NCBI GenBank assembly: GCA_034508935.3
Contig: CM067449.1
Location: forward strand, 707,637 to 771,636
Origin: Berghia stephanieae
Taxonomy: Eukaryota > Mollusca > Gastropoda > Nudibranchia > Aeolidiidae
Direction: 5' to 3'
Length of the DNA: 64,000 bases
A model generated the notes under the pieces. That model was given only the letters and a program-made list of their open reading frames with translations. It had not been told where the DNA came from and ran no database searches. This document shows, one piece after another, positions 12,046-25,050 of the stretch (position 1 is its first letter; each line of letters opens with the position of its first letter). Position numbers and translations under genes: made by a program.

Positions 12046-13020
12046 CATGATAGTTTTAACTACATATTGTGCAACATCTAGATAACGACTCCCTAAAGAG
12101 GGACATGGTGCCCTGGTCCCAGTTTAAATTTTTTTTTTTTTTTTTGGCTTATCTTGTAACTTATTCCTCTTCACATTCGTTCATACTGTGAGTAACAAAA
12201 ACATGTCGTTATTCCAGGGTTTTTAAGCTGTAAAAAGGGAGCGTGATAAGAAGCCCAGACCAGTGCCTGTGATAAGATATGTCACAACCACATAAGAATG
12301 TTGACAAAGAGTGTTTCACTCTCTGATGTGTATTGCCATTTGTTGTGATTGGATCCAGTGCTAGCAGCAATTTCCCTCTTTGTCATCATTTTTGTGTTGA
12401 TATCAGTAAAAATTTCCAGCTTGACATCAATGGTGAGGATTTTCTTTTCTTGATCGGGGTAGACGCCTTGGCAACAAAGATAAAGCAATTTTATTGGCAG
12501 GTAAATATGTGTTCTTATTGGTCAGTAAGTAAGCGAGTAGGCTTGAGTAGGACATCTCATTCACCACAAAAGGAGCGTTTCTATTGTATTCTAGAGTATG
12601 AGATAACGCTGGTTGGAAACGAGATTTTTTGTATCAACAGCTGATTATTGCCATATTATATCGGTTGCTAAACAGGGACTGAACTAAAATGAAAGTCTCT
12701 AGTTTGGATTTTTCATTACTAATAATTTATAGCAAAAAAATTTGGACTAGAGGTCAACCTCGCTATCCAGGGGTTGTCATTATCCAGACATTGCCATGCT
12801 ACTTGTTAGACTTTCTTTCTAACGTGCTTGTGCCATGTCCATTAATCAGTGGTCTGTGCCTCGCACTGAAGTCTAATTATATCCACTTTTTTCTGCCATC
12901 TTGGATCCCCTGCAATAACGACAACCCTGAATAATGACATGATTTCGATGTCATTATTCATGAGTTGCAATGTATTCACAAAGGGAGAAGATTTACAGAA
13001 AAAAAAAAAAAAATCATATC
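12046..13020. other. intergenic with possible Tigger-like ends
   Basis: I see no gene. Around 12753-12790 the words caacctcgctatccagg and gttgtcattatccagac recall pogo/Tigger termini. A partly inverted match (ggatcccctgcaataacgac) lies near 12904-12923. The match is too weak to delimit an element. Confidence 0.3.
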
Positions 13021-13039
13021 TTATCGATTTAAACAATTA

Positions 13040-13740
13040 TCACAATTGGAATACGGAGCAGTTGCTTGGGACCCCAACCTGAAAGAGGATATTCAAAAAC
13101 TTGAGAGAGTCCAGAGACAAGGCACCCGGTTCATAACTGGGAACTATAAGAGCAGAACCCCAGGATGCATGACAAAAATGTTAGAAGAAAGAAACCTCAT
13201 CAGCCTCCAACAAAGAAAAAGAAACCTGTCTGTCATTCGTGTTCAAGATTATAACAGATAAAATACGATCAATAATAAAGACTCCTTTTTCACGCCACGA
13301 CCAATTTTTTTTTTCATTGCCTTTTTCACCCTGGGTCAGGGTATAGGCCACAGACAAACAGTTTCCATCCTACTCTATCCTGAGCCAACTTTTTTATCTC
13401 ATTCCAGGTCTTACCACTTCTCTGTATATCAGCTTCTTTAATTCTTCTCCATGTTCCTCGTGGCCTTCCCCTTGATCTTCTGCCACTTCTGCCACGACCA
13501 AACAAAAGAAAAATCCGAGCACTCACTTTTGCCAACCACATAACCGAAAACCCCATTGACAGATAAGCCACAAACAATTCGAACTGCTTCAAAATCCCAC
13601 AGACAAGAACACAAAACTACAGAAATTCTTTCTTCATTAGAACTATCTCGGAGTGGAATGGGCTTGGATGAACTGGTCATCATGGCACCACACCTAAACG
13701 ATTTCAAGGCCCGACTGTCATGGGCCCGCGCCCAATGAGG
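13040..13740 (+). mobile_element. CR1/Jockey-like LINE 3' fragment, interrupted
   Basis: The left part (13040-13260) encodes QLEYGAVAWDPNLKEDIQKL and VQRQGTRFITGNYKSRTPG. The right part (13502-13740) encodes a tail ending FKARLSWARAQ and stop. Both belong to the C-terminal region of one LINE copy that was split by the insertion at 13305-13490. Confidence 0.75.
13305..13490 (-). mobile_element. 5'-truncated RTE-like LINE insertion with TSD
   Basis: A 186 bp minus-strand piece with a T-run at its left end (the poly-A tail on its own strand). It encodes the extreme C-terminus of a LINE polymerase (GRPRGTWRRIKEADIQRSGK, then WNEIKKLAQDRVGW). It is flanked by the 11 bp duplication gccacgaccaa (13294-13304 and 13491-13501). 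It sits inside another LINE fragment, which gives a relative age. Confidence 0.85.
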
Positions 13741-13977
13741 ACGCCGCTGAAATTTAATTCAACCAGACCATTGGTTTCTTCAGCGCCAACCATACAGACA
13801 GATACAGATGGTTATCAGCATTCAATAATAGGGTAAGCCACATAGGACAACAGGGGATCCTATCAGTAGCCGCCGTTCCGTTCTCTACTCTTACTAATCC
13901 CCCATTTCTACTTTTTTTAAACCCACAACCAGAACATGGATAACAATAAAATACACTCATTTTAGGCTGCAAGGAAA

Positions 13978-14002
13978 AGGGGGGGGGGGGGGGGGGGGGG
14001 GG
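13978..14002. repeat. poly-G tract
   Basis: About 24 consecutive G after ggaaaa. It is one of the longest mononucleotide G runs in the window. Confidence 0.9.
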
Positions 14003-14469
14003 CAACAGAGAAGGAAGATAGAAATACAAGAGTTGACTTCCCTGAACCATAAGATGGGGACGTCAAGGGCCCACTTCAAGATGCCTTTTTTTTTTTTTTT
14101 TTTCTTTTCGATGACTACGATGTTACTAGTGTGCATCTGTGTGAGTGTGTCTATGTCAATATTGTATTGTTATAAATGTGTAACCAAATGACAAATTGCC
14201 ACTTTTTTGAGCACAATATAAAGATTTATTGTTATCATTTCATAACGCTTATCTATTCATATCATCATGCAATTATAGGTTGGTTAATGGCAGTGTATAT
14301 CACCCAGGGTTATATAAAATCAGACAGGCACTACAGACAAGACTTATTGTATAATTATGGATGGTTCATCGGAAGAGTTTTTGCCTATAAATAAAGCAAA
14401 AGCACTACTTTCGATTCAAAGCAGTCATTGTACTATTGAATCTAAGCCAGTTTCCATCCCCCCATTCAA

Positions 14470-14612
14470 TCCTTGCAGAGGGTAGCTGAGTCTATTAGAT
14501 GTGGCAGACAATTCTTTGTGAGCTTCCCACCTGAAGGGAAGCAAGCAATTGCTACCTTCTATTTAACTTTACAGAGATGAGATAAACCCTGACTCAATAA
14601 AGGATTTATTTT
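14470..14612 (+). mobile_element. SINE family 2 fragment
   Basis: A diverged body (gggtagctgagtctattaga; aagcaattgctacc) with a tail gactcaataaaggatttatt. The tRNA head is not recognisable. Confidence 0.55.
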
Positions 14613-14672
14613 TTTTGCATGCAAATGAAGGCTTATAAACAAAAGACTCAATAATAAAATCAAAAGCAAAAT

Positions 14673-14694
14673 TTTATTCACAATTACGTTTATT
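14673..14694 (-). promoter_or_regulatory. candidate poly(A) signals of the NOL7-like gene
   Basis: Two AATAAA hexamers on the minus strand (14673-14678 and 14689-14694), about 900 nt past the stop codon at 15590. They would end a 3' UTR of about 0.9 kb that contains no other gene. This is inferred from position only. Confidence 0.35.
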
Positions 14695-15589
14695 CATAAT
14701 GGTAGAGTGCTGAAATTTTTAGAGTACAAAGAAAACAAAAAAACAGTTGATGACATTACAGCTACTCATTAGGTATAGTATATGTCAAAAACAAAGAACT
14801 GGTATATAATTTTGTTCCTTACTTTAGCCAAAACCTGTGACAAATTTAGATGTTTCTCAACAGCCATGTAGATTCAGAGCACAAGATTATTTACATATCA
14901 TAAATTTATTGTCCTCTTTACCAAACATTAATTTGCACCGACAATAATTAATAAAACAATTCATTTGAAATGCTCACAATAGAATGCAACTCCCTACTCT
15001 CTACATCAAAGTGTAAGACATAACAGTACATGACATCGGTCTTAAAATATATCTTTTTCTCCAGCTTAACGTTGGATACAGAAGATAGCGTTACCATTAA
15101 AATAATTTGATAAAATATTCTATTGTCCACAGAGCATTGATTATCCAGTTGGGTATGTTGAGTTGGACAGACAATACTTTGCAAAACACTACTGGTAACA
15201 CACTATCCAGAGATTAGCAATCGATTTTTACTACAGAGACTGGGATAAACTCAAACTCCCAAATCCTCATTGACCCTCCAAATCATAAGAAAGTTGGACA
15301 CAAAATGTGACAATTCCAAACCCTTGACTTCTGCAATGCCTCCTCTTGAGGAACCAACTAAGTAAATTCAGTCGATTGCTGCTCAAAGTCTTAATATTTT
15401 TACAGTGATGATATTGTGTACATGTTCTTTACATCACACTTGTGTGCTACAAGAAAATGCACTCTTATGGCCTCATGGATAATAGCACTGTTAGAATTAA
15501 AGTCAGGATGTCAATGAGTCAATGGGGTTGTTAGTCAATTGACAGAGAACCAGAAAAACTCAAGTTCCTTTTCTCATAAAAATATGTAT

Positions 15590-18500
15590 TTAGATATGTA
15601 CAGAGATTAAATAATCTGTTCCTGTCACTTCGCGTGTAGCATCTTTTTCTTTTCCATCAGTCCTTTCTCTCTTGTTAGCTGGTTAAAAGGAAAGAAAACA
15701 TAATCAAGGGTCATTATATATTGGCAAAAAAATTCCCTTTAATCCTTTACATTTTACTCTAGACTTGAAGCACCTCCAAATAAATAAACTCTACTTACTT
15801 ACTGCACATTATGCCTATTGGTATGTAGGGCAGCTAAATAAATAAAACTGAGGACAAAAAAATACACAGACAACATGTCAATTTGCCCTGACCCCGCCAA
15901 ATATTTTTAAAAAATATAAATAAACAAAACTCCCATTATTCATCCCATAGGGGAAATTTGTCTCTAGGGTCTATTCCAAGGGAAGACTGGAATAACCCAG
16001 GCGTTAGTCGCAGTGCAGCGCTGCAAATTGAGCCAAGGCGAGGTGAGTTGCTCAAGGCCACACAGCGCAGCAGTGGGTGATCGAACTCAATACCTTACGG
16101 TAGGAGGCAAAGACCGTACCGCTGAGCTACGCTGCCCCTATGACATTTGACACAAAATAACACTATTATTAAATTATTACGAAAAAATAGTGAAGAACTT
16201 CTTATTCATCAGTTTCTCTAAATTCAACAATATCAAATAATAATAATAAAAAAAGACAATGACAATCTAGCACCAACAGAACCAACTTCATCCAAACTTA
16301 CAAATGTTATTTCTGCTATGCCTTTAGTGCCAGATCCTCAGTCTTTGCGTTATTTTTTCATTATTCATTCCAGAGAAACTTATGAAACATAACTTTTTCA
16401 ACAGCTCTTCAAAATAACCCAATGATGTTTTTTTTGTGTCAAATGTTACAAAAGCAATCTTTTGGTTCAAGGTCATATATAGTATTCAGGAAAATTAAGG
16501 AGCAAATTAGAGATTTAATTGAAGTCGGGATAATGATATCATTGATATTGTGATAAAATCAGAAGAGATGGCAGGTCTTTCTTTCCAAATTTGAATATAT
16601 GATATAAACCAGGTTTAGAGAAAATAAATATCCTCCGATGCAATTTTGTTTGTTGCTTTAGGTCTCTTCCAACACAATTGAGGTTATATGAGAGACCGCT
16701 GAAACAAAAAAACAAGCAATCTAACAAAAATAGTACAAATGTCAATCAAAATCATAACCTAAAGATATCATAAGCTAAATTATAAATAACCAAGAACAAA
16801 CAGGCAGAGGATTTACAGGAAAAAAAATATCCCCTGTCAAAAATACAATCACAAACCAAAGAAGCAGGATAGGCTAGTAAAGAGAAGAAGAAACGACAAC
16901 ACTATCGGATCGTACACCCATGCGAACATCATAGGTATATGATTCAAGGGTGATGCTCCCATCCAACCACCCGCTATCCTCCGATGCAATTTTATTTATT
17001 TTAACAAGAATCACAATTGTAAAATGATAAATAGTAGACCGATAAAACGGGAGTCAATTTGAATCTCCGAGAATTGTAAAAAAAAAAAAAAAAGCTCTGA
17101 GTCTGGATGGGAAAATAATCTGTAGACATGAATTTAATTGGCATACAAAAAAATAGCTGCAGTGTAGGACAAAATAAATCTGTGTTGATATTCAAGATCT
17201 TTAACTAATTATGTCACATAGTAAAAAAAAAAAACCCAAGGTGTTCAAATTACACTGTCAATGTAAGTACAATGGAATCCTGAGATAAAACCAACAGTGC
17301 TGGATCAGAAAGATTGGTTGACTTAAAGCAAGGTTGACTTTATCCAGACCTGCCAACCCTTCACATTCCAAAAGTGGAATCAGAACACCTAAAAATAGGA
17401 ATTTAAGACAAAAAATAGGAATTTCACCTTTTTAAAACCCCCCCCCCCCCCACACACACACACACTCCCCACCCCCCCCCCACACACACACTCCCCACCC
17501 CCCCACACACACACTCCCCACCACCCCCCCACACACACTCCCCACCCCCCCACACACACTCCCCACCCCCCACCACCAACACACTCCCCCCCCCACACAC
17601 ACACACTCCACCACACACCAACACACTCCCCCCACACACACACTCCCACCCCCCACACCACCACCTCCACACACCCCCCCCCACACACACTCCCCCCACC
17701 ACCTCCCACCCCCCACACACCACACTCCCCACCCCACCCCCACACACACTCCCCACCCCCCACACACACTCCCCACCCACCCACACACCCCCCCCCACAC
17801 ACACCACCCCCACCACACCCCCCCCACACACACTCCCCCCACCACACACCCCCACCCCCCCACCACACACACTCCCCACCCCCACACACACACACATCCC
17901 CACCCCCCCCCACACACCCACACCCCCACCCCCCCACACACCCCACCAACCACCCCCCCCCCCCCACACACACACCTCTTTGCTCTTTTTTTTTTTTTTC
18001 TTCTTACCATTTCATCATTTTATGAAAATCGGAATTTTAGAGACAATGCCGGAACAGTACAAAAAGGAAGAGTGAAAATAGGAATGATTCCGCCCAAAGC
18101 GGAAGGGTTGGCAGGCATGCTTTATCTATTATCAATGGAACACATTTAGATAAAGAACAGAACATTGGGGACAAACAAGAGCTGTTGACTTAAATCCGAA
18201 GTTGACTTTATGCAGATTGCAAAGTACTGTTGATTGTGTACCCATGCCACACCATCAACAACTAATTTGATGGAAGTCCTGAACAAAGGCTTTTACTTTT
18301 GTTGGACTTTTTCACCTACATACAGGAAGACCATTTACCAGAAGGAAATCAATAAATTAAGCTTTTTTATAGCGCAATATCCATTAAACGTGCTCAAGTG
18401 CTTTACAAGGGGTCCCTGGCCAACAGCAACACTAAACATGTAGGACAGGACGTGACGACTGTTAGGCGATATTACAATTCTTTTCCGACAGAGACAACGC

Positions 18501-21500
18501 AGTTAACGGCCAGATACTCATTTTACACCTGAGTACGATGAGAGAATGTGAGTAAAGAGCCTTCTCCAAGAACTCAACTATGCGCTGAGCCAGGCTAGAA
18601 CACAGGACCTTCCGATCTGAAAGCGAGTGTCATACCACTAGACCACAAGCCGCATTACAGTTTCACCTCTTGTTTAAAGCTTACCTGAACATCGATGAGG
18701 GGCCTCTGACCCTGAGAAGAGCCGCGTATTTCTGAATGCTAATGCCTTTTCAAGACTGGATGTGTTCTTTTTAGATTCTTGAACTGTTACAACATTCAAA
18801 GAATTTTCCTTTGCACTAGGGAAAGATAAAACGTGTCAATGTCAGCGATCTGTCAAACTACACTTTAGAATTCTTTTTTTTTTTATAAAACATAACAAAA
18901 TAAAAAAGACTTAAAACAAACAAATCTAATAATAATGACAATAATAAACATAATAATAAACATAATAATAATTATAATAATAATAATTTTTCTTTTAAAA
19001 AGGAATGAAATAAAAAAGATAGAAATACAGGGAGTAAAAAAATCAACAAAACAGACTCACATTTGATCCTGGATGAAGTTGAAAGAAATCTGTTATACAA
19101 AAGGAGGATGATGCAAACAAAAAAAAAATGAATGAAATCAATCAACTTACGATGAATCAAATGCAATAAAGTCATTTTCGTCATCATCGTCGTCTTCATC
19201 ATCATATTCATCTGAGTCACTTCCTGCCCCTTCATCACTATCCTCACCACTGTCATCTTCATCATTTACATTGCTGAATTCTTCTGCAATAGAATTAAGA
19301 TAATAGAAAATTAGTTGATGTAAAAGGTAATCCAAAAGAACCACAGGCTGACATTTTATTCAAAGCCACTTTAAGAACATTGATTTTTATGATATTTATT
19401 CTTTTACCACTAATCATCAACATAAGGTAACAAATTTTCCATCTCTTGGGTGATTGCAAAAAAAAAATCAACAATGTGAGCTTGTGAGCTTTTATATAGC
19501 GCAATATCCACTAAATGTGCTCAAAGCACTTTACAATAACAACACGTAACAAGTAACAAGAATGAGACATGATGCCTGCTAGACAATATATTACAAATTT
19601 GTTCCCGACAAAGACAACACTGTTAACAGCCTGGTACTCATTTTACACCTGAGTACGGTGAGAGAATGCGGGTAAAATGCCGTTTCCAAGAACTCAACTA
19701 TGCGCCGAGCGAGGCTCGAGCCCAGAACCTTCCAATCCGAAAGCAAGTGTCATACCACATGACCACATAGCCGCACATTAAAACCACATTAAAAGAAAAA
19801 TACCTCTTTCAAGTCCAGATATAAACCAATCTAGTACGATTCTAAAAAAAATACACCAAAATAAAATAATTACGCAGTTGAAAACGTCTATAGCATTGGA
19901 GTGGACTGAATTAGTGGTTATTTGATAGAGTAGTTATCTAAGTTTGATTTTGTAGTACAACGTTAGTTTAACTTCCGGTATCGCTGAATTGTGTCATTTT
20001 GGGATCAGAGCTTTTTAAAAAATGAAAATGTGCCTCAACAGAGAGGTGCTGAAGACCTTGCTCTCTGTGCTTGGCCTGACTGACCCCTGGACCTTACTGT
20101 GTGATTTTTTCTTGTGAGGATTTGTTAAATACCAAGGTTATATTCCACCACGTAAGCATTATTGACATGAAAGATCGAATAATAGCTGCAATCAACACGG
20201 TGACTGTGACATGTTGGGTGCGTTTAGGATGAATTCTCATATCAGCTAAATTCTGTCCACGCTGCCGGTGGTGGCCACATTGAGTATTTATAAAACATGA
20301 AATAAAAACTTGAAAGTATGTACTCCACATGTGTATAAAATATTGGTAATAGTTTTGCCATATACTTTTTTAATCACCCGTATAATGAAAAAATAGAAGT
20401 AGTGGGGGGGTGGGGGTGTCAAATTGCTGCCCCCAACCTTGCAAATGTGACAAAATTTGTCTGATGGATTAAAGTGGGGCAAATGGCTTGCTATACACTA
20501 ATTCATCCACCTAACTTAAGCAAATAGCAATTTACTGAAAAATATAAATTTCAACCAACTTTTAATTTAAAATCTAGTTGTTTGCTTTCTTTATAAAAAT
20601 CTTTTTTAATGAAACAAATTGAAAATGCTGTGTACCATTTGTTTAATGAATCTTTAAAAAATGGTATGAGAATTGTTTCTTATCATTATTCAATGAATTA
20701 TTCATCACTTGTAAATAAGGAGGTGAAGGAGAAAAGAAACTAAATTACATTACAAGGGATAAATGGTGAGCAACATAATGTTTAGATTTGGACTTTTCTT
20801 ACATTCCTGTAATTTTAAGAAAGCGGATGCAACACTTTGCAGGGTTATTTTTTCTAACAGCAAACCAAAACCTCTAAACTTCAGCAAATGATTTTATGGA
20901 TTATAATTAACAAATCAAAAAGATCACAAACCTTCATCCAATTTGTTCTGTTTTGCTGAAACAGCCTCTAAAATGTCTTCAGGTAGAGCCCTGTCCCCAA
21001 ATGTCTCAAGCTTTTGTTTCTGAAATAATAAATGTCATTTATCAATAATACAATCAGGAAGAGAACACATAAGACAACCTTCTGTGTGAAATTTTGTAAA
21101 ACATGAAAAAAAGTCATGAATGAAAATTGGCATGTTTATGAATCATGAACACAAGATAATGTTCCACATATTGTTGTTAAACAAAAATGCATTTAGACAA
21201 TAAAAAGCAGAACAGAAAATGGGATAAATCATCTCTAAGAGGATAAAATGCAATAGTTTTTAGACATGAGTCAATCGGTCGTCTTTACCTACAGGGTCAA
21301 ACACTATGAAAGCTCAAGTATTGGGTCATCCTGTAATAAGATATTGATGCAGTCCTTTTTATGAACGTGATTTTTTTTAATGGTCAAAAAACTTAGAGTG
21401 CATTATTCTAAACATTGCTGAAACAGCTGAAAGTTCAAATTAATCAGGAGTTCAATTTATCAAGAAAATTGGAAAATGATGAGTGACAGTAACAGACCAT

Positions 21501-24411
21501 TAGTGGCTACATTTAAGTGTTTGTTTGTGATTTAAGCTTTCTTGTTTTCATTTCCTGAAATATGTGTCTGATATTGTCACAGAGATCCAAACACTATCAA
21601 GCCATAATTTCAAGGGTGAACTTCTTTTCTTTCCCTCTGTCTTTTACAATAAAATCGGTCTCACAACTGAATTTATATTTCATCTTTTACCTGCATTGTA
21701 CATATCACTTTAAATTTAAATCTATGGCGTTTTATTTAAAATTCATTTTGGCAATACAATTTCATGCTGGATTCCTTAACTCTCTCCTTACCAGCCATTT
21801 TCAGAATTTTCCCCAAAACTTCACACCAAACTAACACAAAAATATATTTTTTATCGCTCAAACATAATAGCAGTAAAGTTCTTGCCATACATAATTTCTG
21901 TAGTAAAACATGCTCTACAACACATCATTCATTTTCTTTAAATTTTATGATGTACAAAAGAAATTTGATGAAGAAAAATGTTGGTTGTATCGTAACGAAT
22001 GTGACGATTTTCCTAAAGTTGGTAAGGAGAGCATTAAATCATCTAAAATTTTGAACTTAGTGAATAACTCAATTTACCAATCTTTTTTATGAATTGCGCA
22101 CTCATCCTATTAAAAAACTCATACTGACCAATGATTAAAATAAATAAGCAATGTTTAAAATAAATACTCGTAGAAGTTAAGAAACCTTTGGTCAAACTGC
22201 TGATTAAGTGTGAATCATGACTAGATCATGTTAGACAGCAACATTATCCTTCAGCCACTTAAATTTCCTGCACTAGTGTTGCCTATAATGAATGGACTTA
22301 TATGGTAGTAAACTCATTGGTCCCTTGACTTGATTACAGAACAATTCAGTGGTGTAGACACTGGGACCATCTTATAGTGAAAAATTGCGCTCTAAGTTTT
22401 ATCATCAAAATTAAAAAAATAGAATTTACTTCCAAAATTTTGGGAAATATTTTTGGAATGAGTAGATAGTTGGATTACCTAGTCAGAATGAACAAAAGAA
22501 ATTCTTTTTGTTGTTGTTGTTTTGCGTGTGTGTGTTTTGGTTATTTTTGGCAAGGGGGGGGGGGGGGGGGTGTTGTGGTTGTTTTTTTTTTTAATATTCA
22601 AAATAACCGGTTCCTTGGAGTATACTTATTTGAATTATCCAGGTTCAATCACGTCACTCAAAAGCTTTGATAACAAAGACAAAAGTAAATTAATTACCAA
22701 AAGTTTCAAAAGTGTAAAAACCACCTCTTCAACAAACCTTCTGTGATGTGAACATTTCATTTCTATGCCTCCTCTTATCTCTCTCCTTTTCTTTGGCTTC
22801 TTTATCTATTTGCCTGTCACTGCGAACCTGTGAAAATTTTGTATTTCTGACTGCTGAAGAACTGATCTCTCCTGGAGCATCATCATCTTCCGAGTCTTGA
22901 AAAAAAAAAAAAAGATAATAAAGTGTTTTAACGTTTCTCATTGTTACCAGTCATAATAAACAGAGAGGAGAACAGTATGTGTCTTATGGGCACTTGTGTT
23001 ATATTTTTACAGCAATGTTTGAAAGAAAGGCAGGGAAAAATATAACTTCCATCATAATATATTATTATGGTGGCGTTTTTATGCACCTCCGTTGGAGGTG
23101 TACAAAAACGCACTGTTTTTATGCACCTCCGTTGGCTGTGATGGTAAATTAATAAAATGTTGCTGCATATGTCCATGAGATTCAAATAGTTTTAGATTGT
23201 AATATAGCACGCTGCTTAGTGATTACCGATGTACGTTTATACAATGATAACAAATTAAAGAATAATAACAATAATTTAAAAAATCAAAAGTAAAAAGAAA
23301 CATGGCACACAAATACTGACCTCAAATAAATAAATAATTTTAGAAAATTAAAATCGAAGTTTTTTAAGAACACGATAAAAAGTTTTTGAAAAAAAAAAAA
23401 AAGAAAAGAAAAAAGAAAGAAAAAAAGCAAACAAAAAAAAGTAAATTTAAAAAAAAAAAAAAAAAATATCTACCATGGGAATCGAACCGTTACTTTCAAG
23501 GTTAGAGTCTGACACCTTGTCCACTGCGCTACGGAGCCACCTGACTGTTCATTACATTTAATAAGGTCTTTCTAAGACATTGTTTTACCTTCAATGCAAC
23601 TTCTATTTTCTGGTTTCATATTTCGATATTTTAAATTATTATTATTTTTTGGTAAATTTATTAACAAAAACATCCTACAGATGTCACAATATAACTTTCG
23701 CCATGTCCAAATACAGATACACAATATCGCTGATGAAATTGGGTGGGATGTGCATGCGTGACGGAGATGTATAAAAACAATCCGTTAAGATACACCGCCA
23801 ACGGAGGTGCATAAAAACACCACGTTATAAATAAGTTATATTATCCGTATCCATTGACTTTCACCAATGCTTTTGGACGAAACTTACATTTACATTCCGA
23901 TTCAAATTTAAGTTGTCCATTAGAGAGTTGGGGTGTTACATCAAAATTGTCAGTTTCATAGCAAACTTTTGTTTAGATAAAGAAGGGATCTTAGATCTTC
24001 TTTTTGATTCTGGAGTGTTTGAATTCAATGGGAAGGGGCAGGGGCTGATGCTTGGTGATAGTTGGATTGATACTGCCCAATATCATGAAATGCCCAGACT
24101 TCCTGATTTAACATTGTTGTAATGGACAATATTTTGCGTTGGTTTAAGAGTATTTCCATTACAAAATATGAAACCATAACTGCCATTCTAAATAACAATT
24201 TGGATCGTCAGATTCTGATTATAAATTCTAGACCTGGCACTGGCAAATTAGCGCACGTCGTTCCCGAGATAAAATAGTGACTTTAGACAGTCGGACATAT
24301 ATTAGATAGAAATGTGTGCCCCTAGTCTAGATTACAAATCATGCTCATTCTGATCACAGCAGTAATTTGATTTTTACCTGACGAGTAAGAGAATTTATCT
24401 GAAGATGACAT
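15590..24411 (-). CDS. NOL7: NOL7-like nucleolar protein, six exons
   Basis: A small, charged protein resembling nucleolar protein 7. Exons on the minus strand: 24411-24378 (MSSSDKFSYSS), 22895-22738, 21019-20932, 19283-19151, 18815-18685 and 15678-15590 (stop). All introns are GT-AG and every phase closes, giving 210 residues. Residues 12-63 hold DSEDDDAPGEISSS, then a basic stretch (KEKERDKRRHRNEMFTSQK) running into KQKLETF and LPEDILEAV. That arrangement matches human NOL7 (DDEAPEE..., KRKRREELFIEQKKRKL LPDTILEKL). Exon 4 is an acidic run (DSDEYDDEDDDDDENDF), fitting nucleolar proteins. The C-terminal third is less like human NOL7 and the protein is shorter (human 257), so the last exon or the family name could be wrong. 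Confidence 0.65.
15945..16140 (-). mobile_element. tRNA-derived SINE, family 3
   Basis: Reverse-strand copy. The head on its own strand reads ggggcagcgtagctcagcgg, followed by a ttcgatcacccactg B-box region and gcagcgctgcactgcgacta. The tail precedes tcccctatgggatgaataat. The plus-strand relative is at 34274-34738. Confidence 0.8.
17349..18115. mobile_element. TIR element with CA/C-rich satellite core
   Basis: The inverted ends cctgccaacccttc (17349-17362) and gaagggttggcagg (18102-18115) match perfectly over 14 bp. The words aaaaataggaatt and gaaaataggaat also lie near each end. The core (17437-17970) is a C-run/(CA)n/ccccaccac tandem repeat. No clear target duplication was found and no transposase is present. 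The flanks carry a direct repeat, ttgacttaaa...gttgactttat, at 17318-17345 and 18187-18214. Confidence 0.55.
18357..18653 (-). mobile_element. tRNA-derived SINE, family 1
   Basis: Complete reverse copy, from tail gcgcaatatccattaaacgt to head taccactagaccacaagccg. It lies just downstream of exon 5 of the NOL7-like gene. Confidence 0.88.
19482..19774 (-). mobile_element. tRNA-derived SINE, family 1
   Basis: Complete reverse copy between exons 3 and 4 of the NOL7-like gene, with tail tatatagcgcaatatccact and head taccacatgaccacatagcc. Confidence 0.88.
21780..22033 (+). mobile_element. TTAA-flanked MITE, family CTCTCCTTAC, copy 1
   Basis: A 254 bp element flanked by TTAA at 21776-21779 and 22034-22037. 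The ends ctctctccttaccagccatt and ggtaaggagagca are inverted repeats. A shared interior (cccaaaacttcacacc; cgtaacgaatgtgacgattt) links it to the copies at 33083-33330 and 34449-34699. TTAA duplication is the hallmark of the piggyBac superfamily. No coding capacity. Confidence 0.8.
22549..22570. repeat. poly-G tract
   Basis: About 17 G after ggcaa, followed by tgttgtggttg and a T-run, in the NOL7-like gene's first intron region. Confidence 0.85.
23068..23825. mobile_element. TIR element with internal tRNA-like sequence
   Basis: The long inverted ends share gtttttatgcacctccgttgg (left from about 23075, right about 23798-23818), extending to tggtg/cacca. The left end repeats that word a second time at 23115-23136. 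The interior has A-runs and a minus-strand tRNA-like unit (23470-23543). No transposase frame is seen. Target duplication is unclear, so the superfamily is unassigned. Confidence 0.6.
23470..23543 (-). other. tRNA-like sequence with Pol III boxes
   Basis: On the minus strand ggtggctccgtagcgcagtg resembles a tRNA 5' half with an A box. A perfect B-box match (ggttcgattcc) follows, then a T-run. The acceptor arms do not pair, so it is a tRNA relic or SINE head rather than a working tRNA gene. Confidence 0.5.
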
Positions 24412-25050
24412 TTTGAGAAGTCGACCAGCATGTGAAGTGAGAAGTGTGAAAGTTTGTTGACACCGGAAGCCCTATGTCGAAAAGTAGTATTGTAGTACGA
24501 ACAGTTAGAAAATCTGATATCAAATGTAAATATCGCATTGATAAAGCACTTTGAAAAAAAAAATCACACATGAAACATGTAGGCCAGTAGTCGATTTTAA
24601 ACTCAATCCCCCTCAATTGTAGTCCTTGAAAATGATTTCCGTGTCAAACCTAGTAAACCCCCCCCCCCACACACACACAAACACAAACACCAGTATATAT
24701 ATATCAGTACAAAAAATTCATTTGAATGAATAAAGTATTATTATTATTATTTGCGTGTTTGTGTGTGTGTGACTCCCTCTGTGTTCTGGTATCATTCATT
24801 GCCTGTAGCTTATACACTTGAACCGAGTGGGTTGATGAGTGTAAAGTGCCTTTCTTTCCCATGGACACAAAATTGACACCAGAATTTTCATCCAGCCATG
24901 GCACTGATTTCGCTCATTATAGCTTGACTTTTGTGACAAGACAAGACACGCTACCACTGAGCCACACGAGGGTCAAATACTTTGTCCATAAGGATAGAAT
25001 TTCCACTCTGACGAAAAGTGATCATCTATTTATGCCTCCTTACTTACTTA

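Noticed and set aside
12753-12925. Tigger/pogo element
   Set aside because: Only short words recall the termini; no delimitable ends, TA duplication or transposase.
17389-18010. Three overlapping Gly/Val/Cys-rich frames of 180-194 codons
   Set aside because: All three frames of a CA/C-rich tandem repeat stay open together, a sign of repeat rather than coding.
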